A stretch of DNA of 64,000 bases from Cytophagaceae bacterium (GCA_947450365.1 CANFVE010000001.1:90538-154537); one strand, 5' to 3'. Shown: positions 7,930 to 18,806, numbered from the stretch's first letter. Program-made: numbers and translations. Notes: generated from the letters alone by a model not told the origin.

Positions 7930-8577
7930 TTAATCTTTTACCAAACGAACGGACATTCCATTGGTTTTTGAATAACTTCCCACGTCAAGGAAACCTGCAG
8001 TAACATGCAAAATTCTCCAATAAGCATTTAATGAGTTTATTGGATCGGCATCAGAAGTCCAAAACCACCCACTTGTCCCTTTGGCTTCAAATGAGACACT
8101 AGCATTTAAAGCACCGCCTGGTAGTCCTGTAAATCCAGTCGAGTTCGTCCCATAATTTGCCCCCCATTCAGCACTTGTAGACTTTAGTGAACTTGCCGAA
8201 TTACTTGCAAGTGTGTTATATTCTGCCTTAGTAGGGATATGCCAACCTAGTGGTGCCAAACCTCTGGAATCGTTAACAGCATACCAATTATAAAGCTTAC
8301 CATAGGTAGCTCCATTGGCAGCATCCCAATTATAGTAGGTCCATGCTCCAGTACCCGCGTTTTTTGCAGCAATCCATTGGGTCGCATTGGAAGCAAAAGT
8401 AATTGGGTCTCCATTCCGGTAGGTGGTTACTTCTAAATTTCTATTAGACCAAATTTGAGTTCCAATCGTAACACCTGTAATAGGCAGTATCCCTTTCTGC
8501 ATGAACCCTACCGGAATCACTTGTGCCAACAAGCAGTTTCCGTTAAAAAATAAACAGAGAATGAACCAATATTTCAT
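7930..8577 (-). CDS. Secreted FISUMP-domain protein
   Basis: A 215-residue exported protein. I start it at the ATG at 8577, which gives a clean signal peptide (MKYWFILCLFFNGNCLLAQ) just after the stop of the giant upstream gene at 8579; a longer frame would overlap that gene. It shares the VIPVGFMQ segment after cleavage with the next FISUMP protein. FISUMP features: IGTQIWSNRNLEVTTYRNGD, YNWYAVNDSRGLAPLGWHIP, GFTGLPGG, and a C-terminal SVRLVKD. It has no fibronectin-like domain. It is translationally adjacent to the giant fibre-like gene, so it may be a partner of that protein. Confidence 0.82.
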   Translation of the reverse strand: MKYWFILCLFFNGNCLLAQVIPVGFMQKGILPITGVTIGTQIWSNRNLEVTTYRNGDPITFASNATQWIAAKNAGTGAWTYYNWDAANGATYGKLYNWYAVNDSRGLAPLGWHIPTKAEYNTLASNSASSLKSTSAEWGANYGTNSTGFTGLPGGALNASVSFEAKGTSGWFWTSDADPINSLNAYWRILHVTAGFLDVGSYSKTNGMSVRLVKD

Positions 8578-8578
8578 A

Positions 8579-11500
8579 TTAGAAATTTTGAACAGCTGAA
8601 GCAAAATAGGTAGTTCCATCAAATACCAATGTGATGATATCTGTCTTTTGGCTCGTTGCGGTGATCGTTGGCGCTGCCCCCCCTGACCATTTCCATGCGG
8701 CTGGGAAAGTAACCGTATAGGTTCCCCCCTGAATGATTTCTATGAGATAGGTTCCGGCCACTGCATTGCTTATGGATAGGGTTGTAATATTCGTACCTAA
8801 GCTAATTTTAAAAATATTACCCGATGAAAAATCGATGGAAGTAGAAGCAGAAGCCGTAATGGTAGCAGGTACTGTGGTAACATAATTTTTTGCGGTGATG
8901 GCACCGGAAACACTGGCAGTTGGGATGGTGACGGTTCCGGTAAACGTAGGAGAAGCGGATGGGGCGGCTCCTGAAACATCTGCCACAGGAATACTACTCA
9001 CCGTGCTTAAGGCAGATGTGCCATTTCCTTTGACATAACCACTCGTCAATGTGCTCGCTCCCGTTCCTCCGGCTGTCACAGGAAGGGTTCCGGTTGTTAA
9101 GGCACTGCTGCTCGATGCATATACAGCTCCCCCGCTGGTAAAAGAACTTAATCCTGTACCTCCCGCTGAACTTGGAAGGGTTCCGGATGTAAGAGCATTT
9201 GTGCTCGATGCATATACAGCTCCCCCGCTGGTAAGTGAGCTTAATCCCGTACCTCCCGCTGTCACAGGAAGGGTACCGGAAGTTAGTGCACTTGTGCTTG
9301 ATGCATATATAGCTCCCCCGCTGGTATAGGTGCTTAATCCTGTACCTCCATTGGCTACAGGTAATGTTCCCGTTACTCCTGTGGATAAAGGTAATCCAGA
9401 TGCATTGGTCAATATACCTGATGCAGGTGTTCCTAAGTTTGGATTAGTAAAGGTTGGACTAGTCAATGTCTTATTGGTCAAGGTTTCTGTTCCTGCTAAG
9501 GTTGCCAACGTGCCAGTCGTGGGTAGTGTAACATTTGTCGCAGCGGTCGAGGTTAGGGTGGTCGCAAAGGCACCTGAGGTGGTAAAACTACTTGCGGTTG
9601 ACATATTGCCTCCTAAGGTGATTGTCTTTCCTGTATTGGCTACTCCAGTTCCCCCATATTGACCTGTGATGATGGTAGCATTCCAGGTACCGGTGCCAAG
9701 GGTGCCCACGGTTGTTAATGAACTTGAACCTGCGGCAGGCGAAGCGCCAACTGAACTGTAATCAATCGTTTTTGCTGCTGAACCATTAAAGGTGGTTCCT
9801 GAGCCGGCCCCACCACTGGTAGCAAAGGTAATAGCATTCACAACTGAACCAGCACTTCCACTCGTATTTTGGTTTAAGGTAGGAATATCTGCCGCTACCA
9901 ATGCCCTGAAACTTGGTGTTCCTGCTGAGCTATTTGGGGAGGCTAATATATAATTGGCAGTTTGAGAGGAATATGGGGCTATGTAATCCGTCCCGGCTTG
10001 TGCGATAGTTGGCACACCTGTACTCGTTGTATTTTTCAATAATCCTGTCGATAATCCTGCCAACGATGTTCCATTAATTTTACCTACCGTAGTCGTATTT
10101 CCTGAACTTGTTACATCGCCCGTTAAATTTGCATTGGTTGTTACTGTTGCCGCATTACCCGTAATTGAACCGGCAATGGTAGAACTAAAGGTCTGAATTC
10201 CATTAAATGTCTGTGCGGCAACGGTTCGGGCAATGGTTGCATCTGTGGACGGGAAGGTCATTGTCTTTCCATCGGTCCCAGCTAGGATTAAACTGTTGTT
10301 TGCGGTAAGGGTTTTTCCATTGGCGATGGTTAAAGTTGATCCTGAGGCGGGTGCGGTAATGGCCACTTTATTGACTGAAGTAGCCGTCGCAACCCCGAGG
10401 CTTGGCGTGACTAAGCTAGGACTTGTGTCCATAACAAACGTAGCACCAGTACCCGTTTGAGAAGCAATCGATGTTGTATTGCCACTGCTCGTAATCGGCC
10501 CGGTTAAATTCGCATTTGTAGTTACCGTAGCTGCATTGCCTGTAATACTTCCCACAATTGGATTGCTAACCGTTAAATTTGTTAATGTCCCCACGGATGT
10601 TAAGGAGGAGTTCAACACAGTACTGCTCAACGTAGTTCCCGTCAACGTACCCGCAGCAGTAGTAATCGTGATATCGGCAGATCCGTCAAAGGCAGTGCCA
10701 TTAATGGTTTTGGAGGTGGCTAATTTAGTGGCGGTGGACGCATTTCCAGTGACATTTCCTGTTACATTCCCAGAAACATTTCCTGTGACGTCTCCAGTCA
10801 GATTTCCCGTGAGGTCTCCAGTCACATTTCCAGTTACATTTCCCGTGAGGTCTCCAGTCACATTTCCAGTTACATTTCCCGTCAAAGGTCCAGAAATTCC
10901 AGTCGCGCTAATCGCTCCCGCACTAAAGTTACCGCTGGCATCCCGCATAACAATGCTACTAGCGGTATTGGCGTTCGTAGCCGTGGTGGCTGAATTACTT
11001 ACCTTTCCTGCCGTAGAAATGGTTGCCAATTTAGTATCTGATAGGGCCGCCGTCGCTGAAATGTCGGCATTGACTATTTCCCCATTCACGATTTTAGCAC
11101 TTGTAATCGAATTGTCAGCCAAATCCGCAGTGGCAATGGTTCCATCTGAAACCTTAGTGCTGGTAATGGAATTGTCAGCCAAATCCCCAGTGGCAATGGC
11201 TCCATCTGAAATCTTAGTGCTGGTAATGGAATTGTCAGCCAAATCCGCAGTGGCTATGGTTCCATCTAATATCTTAGTACTCGTAACAGCGTCATTGGCT
11301 AATTTCGCAGAGCTAATGGCTAAATCACTGATTACAGGAGCAGTTGCTCTCGAATTTGTTCCCCCTAAATCGCCTGCCAATTTGATCTTGCCTAGTGTCA
11401 AATCATCTGCATTGGGTGTTCCGCCTGAGGTAACTTGGGCATCTACATAGGTTTTGATTGCCTTGACAGATGGGTATTTATTGTCTGATGCAGCATCGTC

Positions 11501-14500
11501 TTGTACATTAATCGATTTATTAGAAATATTCTCTTTTAAGGCTAAAGAACTTGTTACTTCCGATGCATTGGCTTTAAGTGCCAAAGATGCAGCAACATCG
11601 GCGGCGTTCGCCTTTAATGCCAAAGAACTAGTTACATCTGCCGCATTTGCTTTCAATGCCAAAGAACTTGAGACATCCGTGGCATCAGCTTTCAATGCCA
11701 AGGAATTTGCGACATCCGTGGCATCTGCTTTTAAGGTCAAAGCACTCGTGACATCTGTACTATTTGCTTTTAAAGCTAAACCAGGTACCGTAGGGGAGGC
11801 AGCTGTCCCTCCCAAATCTCCCGTTAATTTGATCTTACCTGCGGTGCTGCTTGTCGCATCTACAACTTCTGTGGCGATTTTTGAATCTACATAGGCTTTG
11901 TTAGCGGCATCCGTAGAACTGGATGGGGCATCTGCAATCAATATTTTTTTGCCCGCGGGGATTGTTAGGTTTCCAGCCATCGTACTGCCAGCTAACTGTA
12001 CATAGCGGGCATCGGTGGTCGATAGGTTGGCCGTCACCTCATTCCAAGTAGACCCATCTGAAATGTACGTGAGTCCATTATTTGCCACCGTAGCATCGCC
12101 TGATACTACATAAATGTCACCATTGTCTCCGGCATTCACTGGCCGACTGGCCAATGTTCCCGTAGAAACCTCCCCAAAGCTAATTGTCACTTCACCAGAA
12201 GCATTCGGCAGTGTCCCATTTACTTTCCTGATCGCTCCTGTGATATCCGCTACCGGAATAGTACTCAGGGTGGATAAGGCAGATGTGCCATTTCCGATGA
12301 CATATCCGCTTAGGATCGTTGCGCCGGTTCCTCCGTTTGCCACCGCCACTGTTCCTGTTACATTCGCCGCATTACCTAAAATATCACCGCTTACTTTTCC
12401 TCCAGCTATCGTAACGATTTTTCCGTTGGTCACTGAATTGTCGGCCAAATCTGCACTTACAATCGTTCCATCTAAAATTTTTGTACTGGTTATAGCCCCA
12501 GTTGCGATGCTTGGAGCGGATGATGTTCCGCTTAGGTCACCGGCTAATTTAATTTTCCCCGCTACGGAGTTGGTCGCATCGGCAATGCTGGCTGCACTTA
12601 CTTGATTGTCCACATAGGTTTTTACGGCTTTTTGACTAGGATACGAAATATCGGAACTACTTAATGCTCCCAAATCCGTGGCTGTCGATTTATTCGAAAG
12701 ATTTTCCTTGGTCGACAAATACGTTGTCACATCGGCTGAATTCGCTTTTAGCGCTAAACCAGGGACCGTAGGGGCCGAGGCTGTTCCGGCTAAATCGCCA
12801 GCAAGTTTTAATTTTCCCGCGGATGAGGAAGTCGCATCGGCAATCGTGGCAGATGCAACTTGATTATCCACATAGGTTTTTACAGCTTTTTGGGTGGGAT
12901 AGGCGATGTCAGTACTATTGGCATCTCCTAAGGTGCGTGAAGTAGCTTTATTGGAGGCATCTTCTTTTAAACTGAGGGACGTATTAACATCTAATGCATT
13001 GGCTTTTAAATCCAAGGCCGTTTGAGTGGCCATTGAAACAGGTTTATTGGCATCGGAGGTGTTGTCTACACTTGCTAAATCCACCATGCTTTTTGTGATT
13101 CCAGATACGATTCCGGTGAAGGTGGGGTTATGCAAGGGAGCTTTGCCAGCCAAAGCACTGGTGATATCTGCTGAATTCGCTTTTAGTGCCAGGGCCGTAG
13201 TGACGTCCGTTGCATTTGCCTTTAATGCCAAAGCTGTTGTCACATCGGCTGAATTTGCTTTTGATGCTAAACCGGGAACGGTGGGAGCGGCAGCCGTTCC
13301 TCCTAAATCACCGGCCAATTGAATCTTGCCTTTCGTCGATCCATCAGCATCTGCAATGGTGGCTGAGGCAACTTGGTTATCCACATAGGTTTTTACAGCT
13401 TTTTGACTCGGATATAAGACATCACTTGTTCCTAAGGCGGAGGAAGTCGACTTATTGGAGGCATCTTCTTTGAGGAGTAAATCTGTCGTATTGGCTTTTA
13501 GGGCTAGGCCAGGAACGGTCGGCGCATCTGCTGTACCGCCTAAATCTCCGCTTAATTTGAGTTTTCCTTTGGTAGCCGTGGAGGCATCTGCCGTACCCGC
13601 GGCTGTGGCGGCTTGCACAAAGGCCGTGGTGGCAAGTTTGGTGGAATTATCGCTCGTTGATTGTGTCACCCCAATGGTTCCGGATGGCAAACTAGGGGCT
13701 CCCGTAAATACCGGTGAATTTTTATCTGCCTTTGCCTCTACAGCCGCTTGGAGCGCAATGCCCTGCGTGGCTTGGTCTACATAAACCTTGACCGCATTTT
13801 GGGTGGGATACAGTTCATTGCTCGTGCCAAGTGCCGTAGAGGAGGATTTGTTAGATACACTTTCCTTGGCAGCAAGTCCCGGTACGGTCGGAGCGGAGGC
13901 CGTTCCGGCTAGATCGCCGGCCAACTGGATTTTGCCAGGTGCCAATGTCGTCGCATCAGCCACGCCAGATCCTACCGCAATGTAAATAGCATTATCCACA
14001 TAGGCTTTGGCAGCTTTTTGGCTTGGATACAATTGGTCCGATGGACTTGCACCACCCAGGTTGGTAGCAGTTGATTTATTGGCCAAAATTTCCGCATCAC
14101 TTGTTAAGTTGGAGACAGTCGAAATGGTGGAATTTACTTGATTTTGTAAACCACTAATTTGATTCGTAAAATTCGAGTTTGTTGTGTTTATTTGGTTTCT
14201 GTTGTCATTGATCTGATTTTGTTGGTCCGATAATTTTCCCTCCATGGAAAGTATCGAATTCGTATTCGAACCGACTTTTGTTCCTATAGTCGAGATGTTT
14301 TGGTTAAGGATCAAAATTGCCTCCTCATTCGCTTTTTTATTCTCGGAAATGCTTTGATTGGCCGCAGCGATTTGATTGGCATTGGTTTTGATGTCGGCAG
14401 TATTACTTTTAATATCAGCGCTGTTTGTTTTGATATCTGCTGTATTCGTTTTTATGTCTGCCTTAATGGGATCTAAATCTTTTGGGATTAAATACCCGGC

Positions 14501-14995
14501 GTCGTTGCTGAATTGTGAAAGTTTAGTCGGCGCATCCTTCACATTTTTGTAATCCACCGCTTCGGCATAGAGTGCATAAGGGGTATAATTTAAGGCCTGC
14601 GTGCTGACTTGTTTGAAGGTAGTACATGCGTCATAGCTCACCGACACCTTCATGCTTTTTACATTTGCATCCCAGACGATGCTCTCAAAATTCTTGTAGG
14701 TTCCCGCGTTGTAGGTACCTGTTCCCACGGCAAGGCTTACAAGGCCATATTCATCCGTAGTCGTTTGTTGGGTTTCTTCATAATCGATCGTCCCTTGGGC
14801 ATTTACAAAACTGAATTTTAGGCAAACTTTACCTTTCGACAAGGGTTGTCCACTGATGCTAGCTCCCGGAATATCGATGGCCTTAGGGTCTAAAATGACG
14901 GCTTGGTAATTCAATGATTTCTTAGGGCTTTGACCTAATAGACCTACTAAGGCGGTAAGGTTCAAGACGAAGAGTAGGAATACTTGTTTTTTCAT
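8579..14995 (-). CDS. Giant secreted fibre-like repeat protein
   Basis: A 2138-residue exported protein, the largest in the window. I chose the ATG at 14995 because it gives a signal peptide ([22 protein letters not shown]). Residues about 22-190 form the same N-terminal domain as the S74 protein ([20 protein letters not shown]). Then come a short coiled coil of DIKTN units and many modules of the form [26 protein letters not shown] plus [14 protein letters not shown]. After these are [11 protein letters not shown] tandem repeats, a region of [16 protein letters not shown] type, three 31-residue GGAVYASS units, and a tail-fibre-like C-terminal domain (about 2050-2138). It lacks the S74 chaperone of its paralogue. 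Surface fibre or adhesin is inferred; export by T9SS is not shown because no sorting tail is evident. Confidence 0.8.
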   Translation of the reverse strand: MKKQVFLLFVLNLTALVGLLGQSPKKSLNYQAVILDPKAIDIPGASISGQPLSKGKVCLKFSFVNAQGTIDYEETQQTTTDEYGLVSLAVGTGTYNAGTYKNFESIVWDANVKSMKVSVSYDACTTFKQVSTQALNYTPYALYAEAVDYKNVKDAPTKLSQFSNDAGYLIPKDLDPIKADIKTNTADIKTNSADIKSNTADIKTNANQIAAANQSISENKKANEEAILILNQNISTIGTKVGSNTNSILSMEGKLSDQQNQINDNRNQINTTNSNFTNQISGLQNQVNSTISTVSNLTSDAEILANKSTATNLGGASPSDQLYPSQKAAKAYVDNAIYIAVGSGVADATTLAPGKIQLAGDLAGTASAPTVPGLAAKESVSNKSSSTALGTSNELYPTQNAVKVYVDQATQGIALQAAVEAKADKNSPVFTGAPSLPSGTIGVTQSTSDNSTKLATTAFVQAATAAGTADASTATKGKLKLSGDLGGTADAPTVPGLALKANTTDLLLKEDASNKSTSSALGTSDVLYPSQKAVKTYVDNQVASATIADADGSTKGKIQLAGDLGGTAAAPTVPGLASKANSADVTTALALKANATDVTTALALKANSADITSALAGKAPLHNPTFTGIVSGITKSMVDLASVDNTSDANKPVSMATQTALDLKANALDVNTSLSLKEDASNKATSRTLGDANSTDIAYPTQKAVKTYVDNQVASATIADATSSSAGKLKLAGDLAGTASAPTVPGLALKANSADVTTYLSTKENLSNKSTATDLGALSSSDISYPSQKAVKTYVDNQVSAASIADATNSVAGKIKLAGDLSGTSSAPSIATGAITSTKILDGTIVSADLADNSVTNGKIVTIAGGKVSGDILGNAANVTGTVAVANGGTGATILSGYVIGNGTSALSTLSTIPVADITGAIRKVNGTLPNASGEVTISFGEVSTGTLASRPVNAGDNGDIYVVSGDATVANNGLTYISDGSTWNEVTANLSTTDARYVQLAGSTMAGNLTIPAGKKILIADAPSSSTDAANKAYVDSKIATEVVDATSSTAGKIKLTGDLGGTAASPTVPGLALKANSTDVTSALTLKADATDVANSLALKADATDVSSSLALKANAADVTSSLALKANAADVAASLALKANASEVTSSLALKENISNKSINVQDDAASDNKYPSVKAIKTYVDAQVTSGGTPNADDLTLGKIKLAGDLGGTNSRATAPVISDLAISSAKLANDAVTSTKILDGTIATADLADNSITSTKISDGAIATGDLADNSITSTKVSDGTIATADLADNSITSAKIVNGEIVNADISATAALSDTKLATISTAGKVSNSATTATNANTASSIVMRDASGNFSAGAISATGISGPLTGNVTGNVTGDLTGNVTGNVTGDLTGNLTGDVTGNVSGNVTGNVTGNASTATKLATSKTINGTAFDGSADITITTAAGTLTGTTLSSTVLNSSLTSVGTLTNLTVSNPIVGSITGNAATVTTNANLTGPITSSGNTTSIASQTGTGATFVMDTSPSLVTPSLGVATATSVNKVAITAPASGSTLTIANGKTLTANNSLILAGTDGKTMTFPSTDATIARTVAAQTFNGIQTFSSTIAGSITGNAATVTTNANLTGDVTSSGNTTTVGKINGTSLAGLSTGLLKNTTSTGVPTIAQAGTDYIAPYSSQTANYILASPNSSAGTPSFRALVAADIPTLNQNTSGSAGSVVNAITFATSGGAGSGTTFNGSAAKTIDYSSVGASPAAGSSSLTTVGTLGTGTWNATIITGQYGGTGVANTGKTITLGGNMSTASSFTTSGAFATTLTSTAATNVTLPTTGTLATLAGTETLTNKTLTSPTFTNPNLGTPASGILTNASGLPLSTGVTGTLPVANGGTGLSTYTSGGAIYASSTSALTSGTLPVTAGGTGLSSLTSGGAVYASSTNALTSGTLPSSAGGTGLSSFTSGGAVYASSSSALTTGTLPVTAGGTGASTLTSGYVKGNGTSALSTVSSIPVADVSGAAPSASPTFTGTVTIPTASVSGAITAKNYVTTVPATITASASTSIDFSSGNIFKISLGTNITTLSISNAVAGTYLIEIIQGGTYTVTFPAAWKWSGGAAPTITATSQKTDIITLVFDGTTYFASAVQNF
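9048..9345 (-). repeat. Tandem 93-nt coding repeats in the giant fibre-like gene
   Basis: Three consecutive copies of a 31-codon unit ([18 protein letters not shown] then [13 protein letters not shown]). The shared acagctcccccgctggta block recurs with a period of exactly 93 nt (about 9123, 9216 and 9309). The third differs by one base. Confidence 0.85.
10740..10890 (-). repeat. Short tandem repeats encoding [11 protein letters not shown]
   Basis: A run of 12-nt units encoding GNVT/GDLT, with larger 48-nt blocks recurring (for example tccagtcacatttccagtta). The repeat keeps frame, so length variation is tolerated. It is the kind of low-complexity tract where assembly collapse or real length polymorphism may occur. 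Confidence 0.8.
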
Positions 14996-15113
14996 GACAC
15001 GATTATTAAGAACTAGAATGATCAATGTGTTTTTGCACTTAAAGGAGGCTAATTAATGCACTTAGGCCTAAAATTAGGGATGTGAAATGTTGTGTTTTCA
15101 TGCGAGATATTAC

Positions 15114-15638
15114 CTAGGGGTTTGTGTTTTTGATGAGTGATTGACTGTTGGCTTTTCCTTTTTGGAATATATGTAAGATGTATTTTCCGGCTTTGATGTC
15201 TTGGAATTTTTCCAATTGAATTTCCTTCATCTGTTCAGGATATTGGCCTTGCCAGATGATTTGCCCTTGAATATCATAGAGGTGTAGGGTCACAGGATTG
15301 GCCGTGGGGCGGTCAAAGCGGATTGTCACACGATCCACAAATGGATTCGGGAATGTCTCATAGGACCAAGGTAATTCTTCCTTAAAAACCTGTAGAGAAC
15401 TCGTTCTGGAAATGGTTTGATGGAACCCAAATGGCTGTTTAAACCCTTGTCGAAACTGGACCCCTTGGTTTGTGGCTGTTCCGGAAATGACGCTGGATTG
15501 TCCAATAATTTGAGCCATATAATTGCCGCCCGTTGAGACAGTTCCCCCCGATGTGGCCAAGGTGGCCATTTTCAGGTATTGACCTTCTCCCACAAACGAA
15601 ATCAATAAAAATATAGCTAAGGTAAAAATTCGATGCAT
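15114..15638 (-). CDS. Secreted protein with T9SS type A-like sorting domain
   Basis: A 174-residue exported protein: signal peptide 1-19 (ending GEGQ), a short region with GGNYMAQIIGQ and FRQGFKQPF, and a C-terminal domain (about 90-174) typical of T9SS cargo. The latter has YETFPNPFVDRVTIRF, then LHLYDIQGQIIWQG and AGKYILHIF. In T9SS cargo this Ig-like tail is recognised by the translocon and removed on attachment to the surface. Almost nothing precedes the tail here, so the protein may be an anchor or adaptor and not an enzyme. It lies 10 nt downstream of the barrel gene and 118 nt upstream of the giant fibre-like gene. Confidence 0.75.
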   Translation of the reverse strand: MHRIFTLAIFLLISFVGEGQYLKMATLATSGGTVSTGGNYMAQIIGQSSVISGTATNQGVQFRQGFKQPFGFHQTISRTSSLQVFKEELPWSYETFPNPFVDRVTIRFDRPTANPVTLHLYDIQGQIIWQGQYPEQMKEIQLEKFQDIKAGKYILHIFQKGKANSQSLIKNTNP

Positions 15639-15648
15639 AGCGAAGGGG

Positions 15649-16365
15649 TTAATTCAGAAAGCGAATGCCGATGGAAAAAACGCTAGGTTGAAGGGTAAGG
15701 ATTGATAGACCCACGGGATTTGAATTGAGCGTTTGGCTTTGTTGGTACCCGACAAAACCCACCAATTTTCCTGAGAAACGCTTCTCGAATTCCGCCCCAT
15801 ATCCACCCATGAGTTTAATTTGGGAGAATTGAGGGTCTTCGGTCAGGTCGACATAATGGTTCATGAGCAACTGATTCCCGTGTACAATTTTATTTACACT
15901 GACAATTCCCTGAAGGTTGATCGAGCTGGCAAATGGAAGCGGAATGCGTAAACCGAGTTTTCCTTGGAGACCTAAGTAATCCGTTTGGTAGTTGAAGGCA
16001 ATGTTTTGAATGTCACCTACGGCGTTTAGCTGGGTGAATTGAACACCTACATCGTAATTAAGTAAATTGAGCAGCTTAGCAATTTTAGGGTTTTGTCCCA
16101 GGTAAATGGACAAAGGACTTTGTTCGAGTTTATATTGAGCGGAGTCGACTAGGCTGGCTTTGTGATAGGATAGTTGGAAGGCAAGACCAGACCCTCGTTT
16201 GAGGCCTTGAATAGATTGTCCTTGATCGTTTTGATACGAAAATTGGGTAAGAGCGATGCCTTGATTCAGTTTGAATTGTTGGGCTTGGGCGGTAAAAGTT
16301 AAAAAGAAAAAGAAAAATAGCTGGGCTAGGCCTTGAGCAGTTGATGGGTTGGGTGGTAAATACAC
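15649..16365 (-). CDS. Small outer-membrane beta-barrel protein
   Basis: A 238-residue exported protein, probably an outer-membrane barrel. After a signal peptide ending AQAQQ the sequence alternates polar and hydrophobic residues with many aromatic girdle positions (for example SQYNxx, GLQGKLGLRIPL, KLVGFVGYQQSQ) and ends with FSIGIRFLN, an aromatic-type barrel C terminus. Only a GTG start (16365) is available; an in-frame stop lies just upstream and no ATG precedes the signal peptide, so the start is uncertain. It might be a PorP/SprF-like partner of the following T9SS-tail protein, but I see no decisive motif. It is the first gene of the surface-protein block. Confidence 0.6.
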   Translation of the reverse strand: MYLPPNPSTAQGLAQLFFFFFLTFTAQAQQFKLNQGIALTQFSYQNDQGQSIQGLKRGSGLAFQLSYHKASLVDSAQYKLEQSPLSIYLGQNPKIAKLLNLLNYDVGVQFTQLNAVGDIQNIAFNYQTDYLGLQGKLGLRIPLPFASSINLQGIVSVNKIVHGNQLLMNHYVDLTEDPQFSQIKLMGGYGAEFEKRFSGKLVGFVGYQQSQTLNSNPVGLSILTLQPSVFSIGIRFLN

Positions 16366-16524
16366 GGTAGAACTAGTTTAATTGCCTTTAAGAAATTTTT
16401 GCACGGGGCAAAACAGCCTAAATTTTTAGTATTGACCGGTATTTGACGCTTGAAAAGAAGTTCAAAAATCATTAAAATTAAACACGTGCATTTTTAAACC
16501 GTAGTTTAATTTGAATCAAACTTA

Positions 16525-16532
16525 TACTTTTG
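16525..16532 (+). promoter_or_regulatory. -7 box for the AraC-family gene
   Basis: TACTTTTG matches the Bacteroidota -7 consensus TAnnTTTG and lies 27 nt upstream of the ATG at 16559. A well-spaced TTTG -33 box is not clear. The 193-nt gap 16366-16558 otherwise holds only AT-rich sequence and must carry the divergent promoter of the barrel gene. Confidence 0.5.
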
Positions 16533-16558
16533 GTATGCGTTCTAAAAATTTATAAACC

Positions 16559-17737
16559 ATGTTATTGACTTCAATTTTACTCAACCTATCCCTGTGCCTT
16601 TTAGTTTTTAATTATCAATGGAAGCATCAAAAAGCAATTGTCTATTCGATTACTTGTGTGATTTTATTTAATATCCGGCAGGTAATTATTTTATTACTTA
16701 ATAGCGATTCCAATTCTGAAATATTGGCTGCCCTGATGTTTCATTCAGATCCCTTAACCTATTTAATAGGCCCTTTAATTTTTTATTATTATAGGAGCTT
16801 ACTTGAGGGAAAAATGGTCTTTGATAAAACCTTGCTATTTTTATGTCTTCCAAGTATTCTTTTGTTTATTAATTTCATTCCTTATCTACAAATTCCGTTT
16901 CAAGAAAAAGTGGAATTTGCTTCTCGCCTACAGCATCATGTTCAAACGGAAAATTTATTTTTCATAAACACCTGGTTATTTCCTCGTAATTTTCTAAAAG
17001 CAATCATTCCCGGTTCAATCATTTTTTTTATTTCATATAGTTTTTGGTATGTTCATCGGTTTAATAAAGCTAAATTGGTAAAAGTAAAAAGTTTGAAAAT
17101 CATCCAATCCACGCTGATAATTATTTTAATAGCAGCTTTGCCGATGCTTTTTTTTGTTGTAGTAAATCAATTTCAAACGGCGGGAAATACTGATTTTGTT
17201 TTTAGGGCACCCAATAAAAAAATTTCGATATTTTTTTATTATTACACCTTAGTTGTGCCCCTTGCGTACTTATGCTTTCCTAAATTAGTCTATGGCCTAA
17301 ATCCCAATGCCTCTGTTTTGAATCATTTGAATTCTTTACTAAAAAATCGTTTTGAAAAGTCAAATGAAAAAGAATTTTCAAAGGCAAAAAACACTTCGGA
17401 TTTAGAACTCATCATGGACTATTTGGATAAGCAAAAGCCGTATTTAAAAAAAGACTTGTCCTTACATGATATTTCGAGGGAATTGAATATTCCTCATTTA
17501 CGGGTTTCGAGTTGTTTCAATAAGCAATTAAACACTTCATTTCCTGAATTTAGGAATCGTTTACGCATTAAACATGCCATTTCATTATTCCAAAGCAAAG
17601 CCCATTTTCAAATGTCCATCGAGGGGATCGCCGCGCAATGTGGATTCAAAAATAAATCAAGTTTCTATTCGGCTTTTAAAGATGAATATGGTACCACACC
17701 GATTGAATGGATAAAAAAAGAGGGATTATTTATGTAA
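16559..17737 (+). CDS. Membrane-bound AraC-family regulator
   Basis: A 392-residue protein whose first 240 residues form about seven hydrophobic helices and whose C-terminal 100 residues form an AraC/XylS double helix-turn-helix domain. The C-terminal domain shows DISRELNIPHLRVSSCFNKQ, RIKHAISLF, and the second-helix signature GFKNKSSFYSAFKDEYGTTP. Regulators with this membrane-plus-HTH layout are frequent in Bacteroidota; the ligand is unknown. It is transcribed away from the surface-protein block and toward the NRPS operon, with which it converges, so either could be a target. The gene looks more AT-rich than genes to its right. Confidence 0.85.
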   Translation: MLLTSILLNLSLCLLVFNYQWKHQKAIVYSITCVILFNIRQVIILLLNSDSNSEILAALMFHSDPLTYLIGPLIFYYYRSLLEGKMVFDKTLLFLCLPSILLFINFIPYLQIPFQEKVEFASRLQHHVQTENLFFINTWLFPRNFLKAIIPGSIIFFISYSFWYVHRFNKAKLVKVKSLKIIQSTLIIILIAALPMLFFVVVNQFQTAGNTDFVFRAPNKKISIFFYYYTLVVPLAYLCFPKLVYGLNPNASVLNHLNSLLKNRFEKSNEKEFSKAKNTSDLELIMDYLDKQKPYLKKDLSLHDISRELNIPHLRVSSCFNKQLNTSFPEFRNRLRIKHAISLFQSKAHFQMSIEGIAAQCGFKNKSSFYSAFKDEYGTTPIEWIKKEGLFM

Positions 17738-17790
17738 GATCAATGTATTGATAATCTTTTCTAATTTGAAAAAATGTCAATTCTAGGCCT

Positions 17791-17825
17791 TAGCTTTGGC
17801 AAACCGGCAAGGATTGCCAAAGCTA
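17791..17825 (+). repeat. Intergenic hairpin repeat, copy 2 (subtype A)
   Basis: Arms TAGCTTTGGCAA and TTGCCAAAGCTA around the loop ACCGGCAAGGA. It sits between convergent genes, 15 nt past the stop of the lipoprotein gene at 17841. A left flank with AAATGTCAATT is shared with copies 3 and 4. Confidence 0.9.
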
Positions 17826-17840
17826 GGGGAGTGCTAGGAT

Positions 17841-18806
17841 TTACTTTCCCTGGAATCGAAGTAAAACTACATTATCAAGGACTAAATTAGAACTCCAAAT
17901 GAATTGGGCGTTTCCAAATTGATTCGTAAAATTCGTGTAGGCGGTTTTGGGTCCTACTTGAGACGAGGTATAGAGGGTGGCGGCGGGCCAAGAGGAATAA
18001 TCGAAGCCTTTGGCATACCAATTCGAAGGAATTTCCCAATGTAGGGCGTAAGCTGTTGCCGCCGAGGTAGGCGGCACGGTACAATTTGCTGAATTTCGAT
18101 TCGTGCCCGATTCCGTCACACAAGTGACGTTTGATAAGGGAGCAATGTAAAATGTTTGTGCCTTCCAAAGGTTATTCGTAACCGTACCATCACTAAATTT
18201 AGCCGAAAAGCCACCATCGCCCGGATAAAAGGTATTCGTCCCGTTCACTTCACTTCCGATTCCCAAGTTTTCCTCCCAATCGATCAACTTGATGGCATAT
18301 TGGACCGGTCTCTTGGCTCTAAACTTAACAAAACTAGAATTAAAAGGGGTATAAGGAACTGGATCTACACCCACTAATTTTCCATTTACATACAATTCAA
18401 AATAGTTATCACCGTACAAAAAACCGGATATAATCTCCCCATCGGCATCTATTTCAATGACAGGCGCCTTACTTGTATCAATTTGGTTTAGAGAGCCAGG
18501 AGTAATTTTGGCACATTCATTGAATAAGTCAAATAGGCGCGTACCTGTTGAAAACTCATTTTCCCCTGGAAGTATCCAGGTTTTATTATCTGTGGACATA
18601 ATTTTGCCCATATTTGTCACTCGACCTCCTTGGCAGGTAAACAGATTGGATTGAGTCGTTTGACCGATGCCTTGTGTGAGAGAACCCGAACCTGAATAGG
18701 CGGAACTTGAGGAAGCAAGGCTGCTGGAGGAAGTAGGAACCTCCATAGATTTACAGCCTAAAAGGCAAAGTCCGAAAATGATTAAAGTTCTAGATCTTTT
18801 TTTCAT
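17841..18806 (-). CDS. Lipoprotein of unknown function, NRPS operon
   Basis: A 321-residue lipoprotein with a lipobox near residue 18 (LLGC), followed by a serine-rich linker (STSSSSLASSSSAYSGSGS type) and a globular part with no family I recognise. Visible elements are GEIISGFLYGDNYFELYVNGK, resembling a carbohydrate-binding-like beta-sandwich segment, and several conserved-looking tryptophans. Its ATG overlaps the stop of the upstream barrel gene by one base (TAATG), so the two are translationally coupled. As third gene of the NRPS operon it may help anchor, export or modify the NRPS product; this is inference from position only. Confidence 0.6.
   Translation of the reverse strand: MKKRSRTLIIFGLCLLGCKSMEVPTSSSSLASSSSAYSGSGSLTQGIGQTTQSNLFTCQGGRVTNMGKIMSTDNKTWILPGENEFSTGTRLFDLFNECAKITPGSLNQIDTSKAPVIEIDADGEIISGFLYGDNYFELYVNGKLVGVDPVPYTPFNSSFVKFRAKRPVQYAIKLIDWEENLGIGSEVNGTNTFYPGDGGFSAKFSDGTVTNNLWKAQTFYIAPLSNVTCVTESGTNRNSANCTVPPTSAATAYALHWEIPSNWYAKGFDYSSWPAATLYTSSQVGPKTAYTNFTNQFGNAQFIWSSNLVLDNVVLLRFQGK

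Noticed and set aside
9051-13985. Several long plus-strand open frames (up to about 320 codons) opposite the giant fibre-like gene
   Set aside because: They are antisense shadows of a repetitive gene rich in Ala, Thr, Ser and Gly codons, which leave few stops in the opposite frame. The translations are low-complexity and resemble no protein.
3506-14995. Prophage tail region
   Set aside because: S74 and fibre-like modules are phage-like, but there are no capsid, portal, terminase, integrase or lysis genes, and the proteins carry bacterial signal peptides beside a T9SS-tail protein and a barrel.
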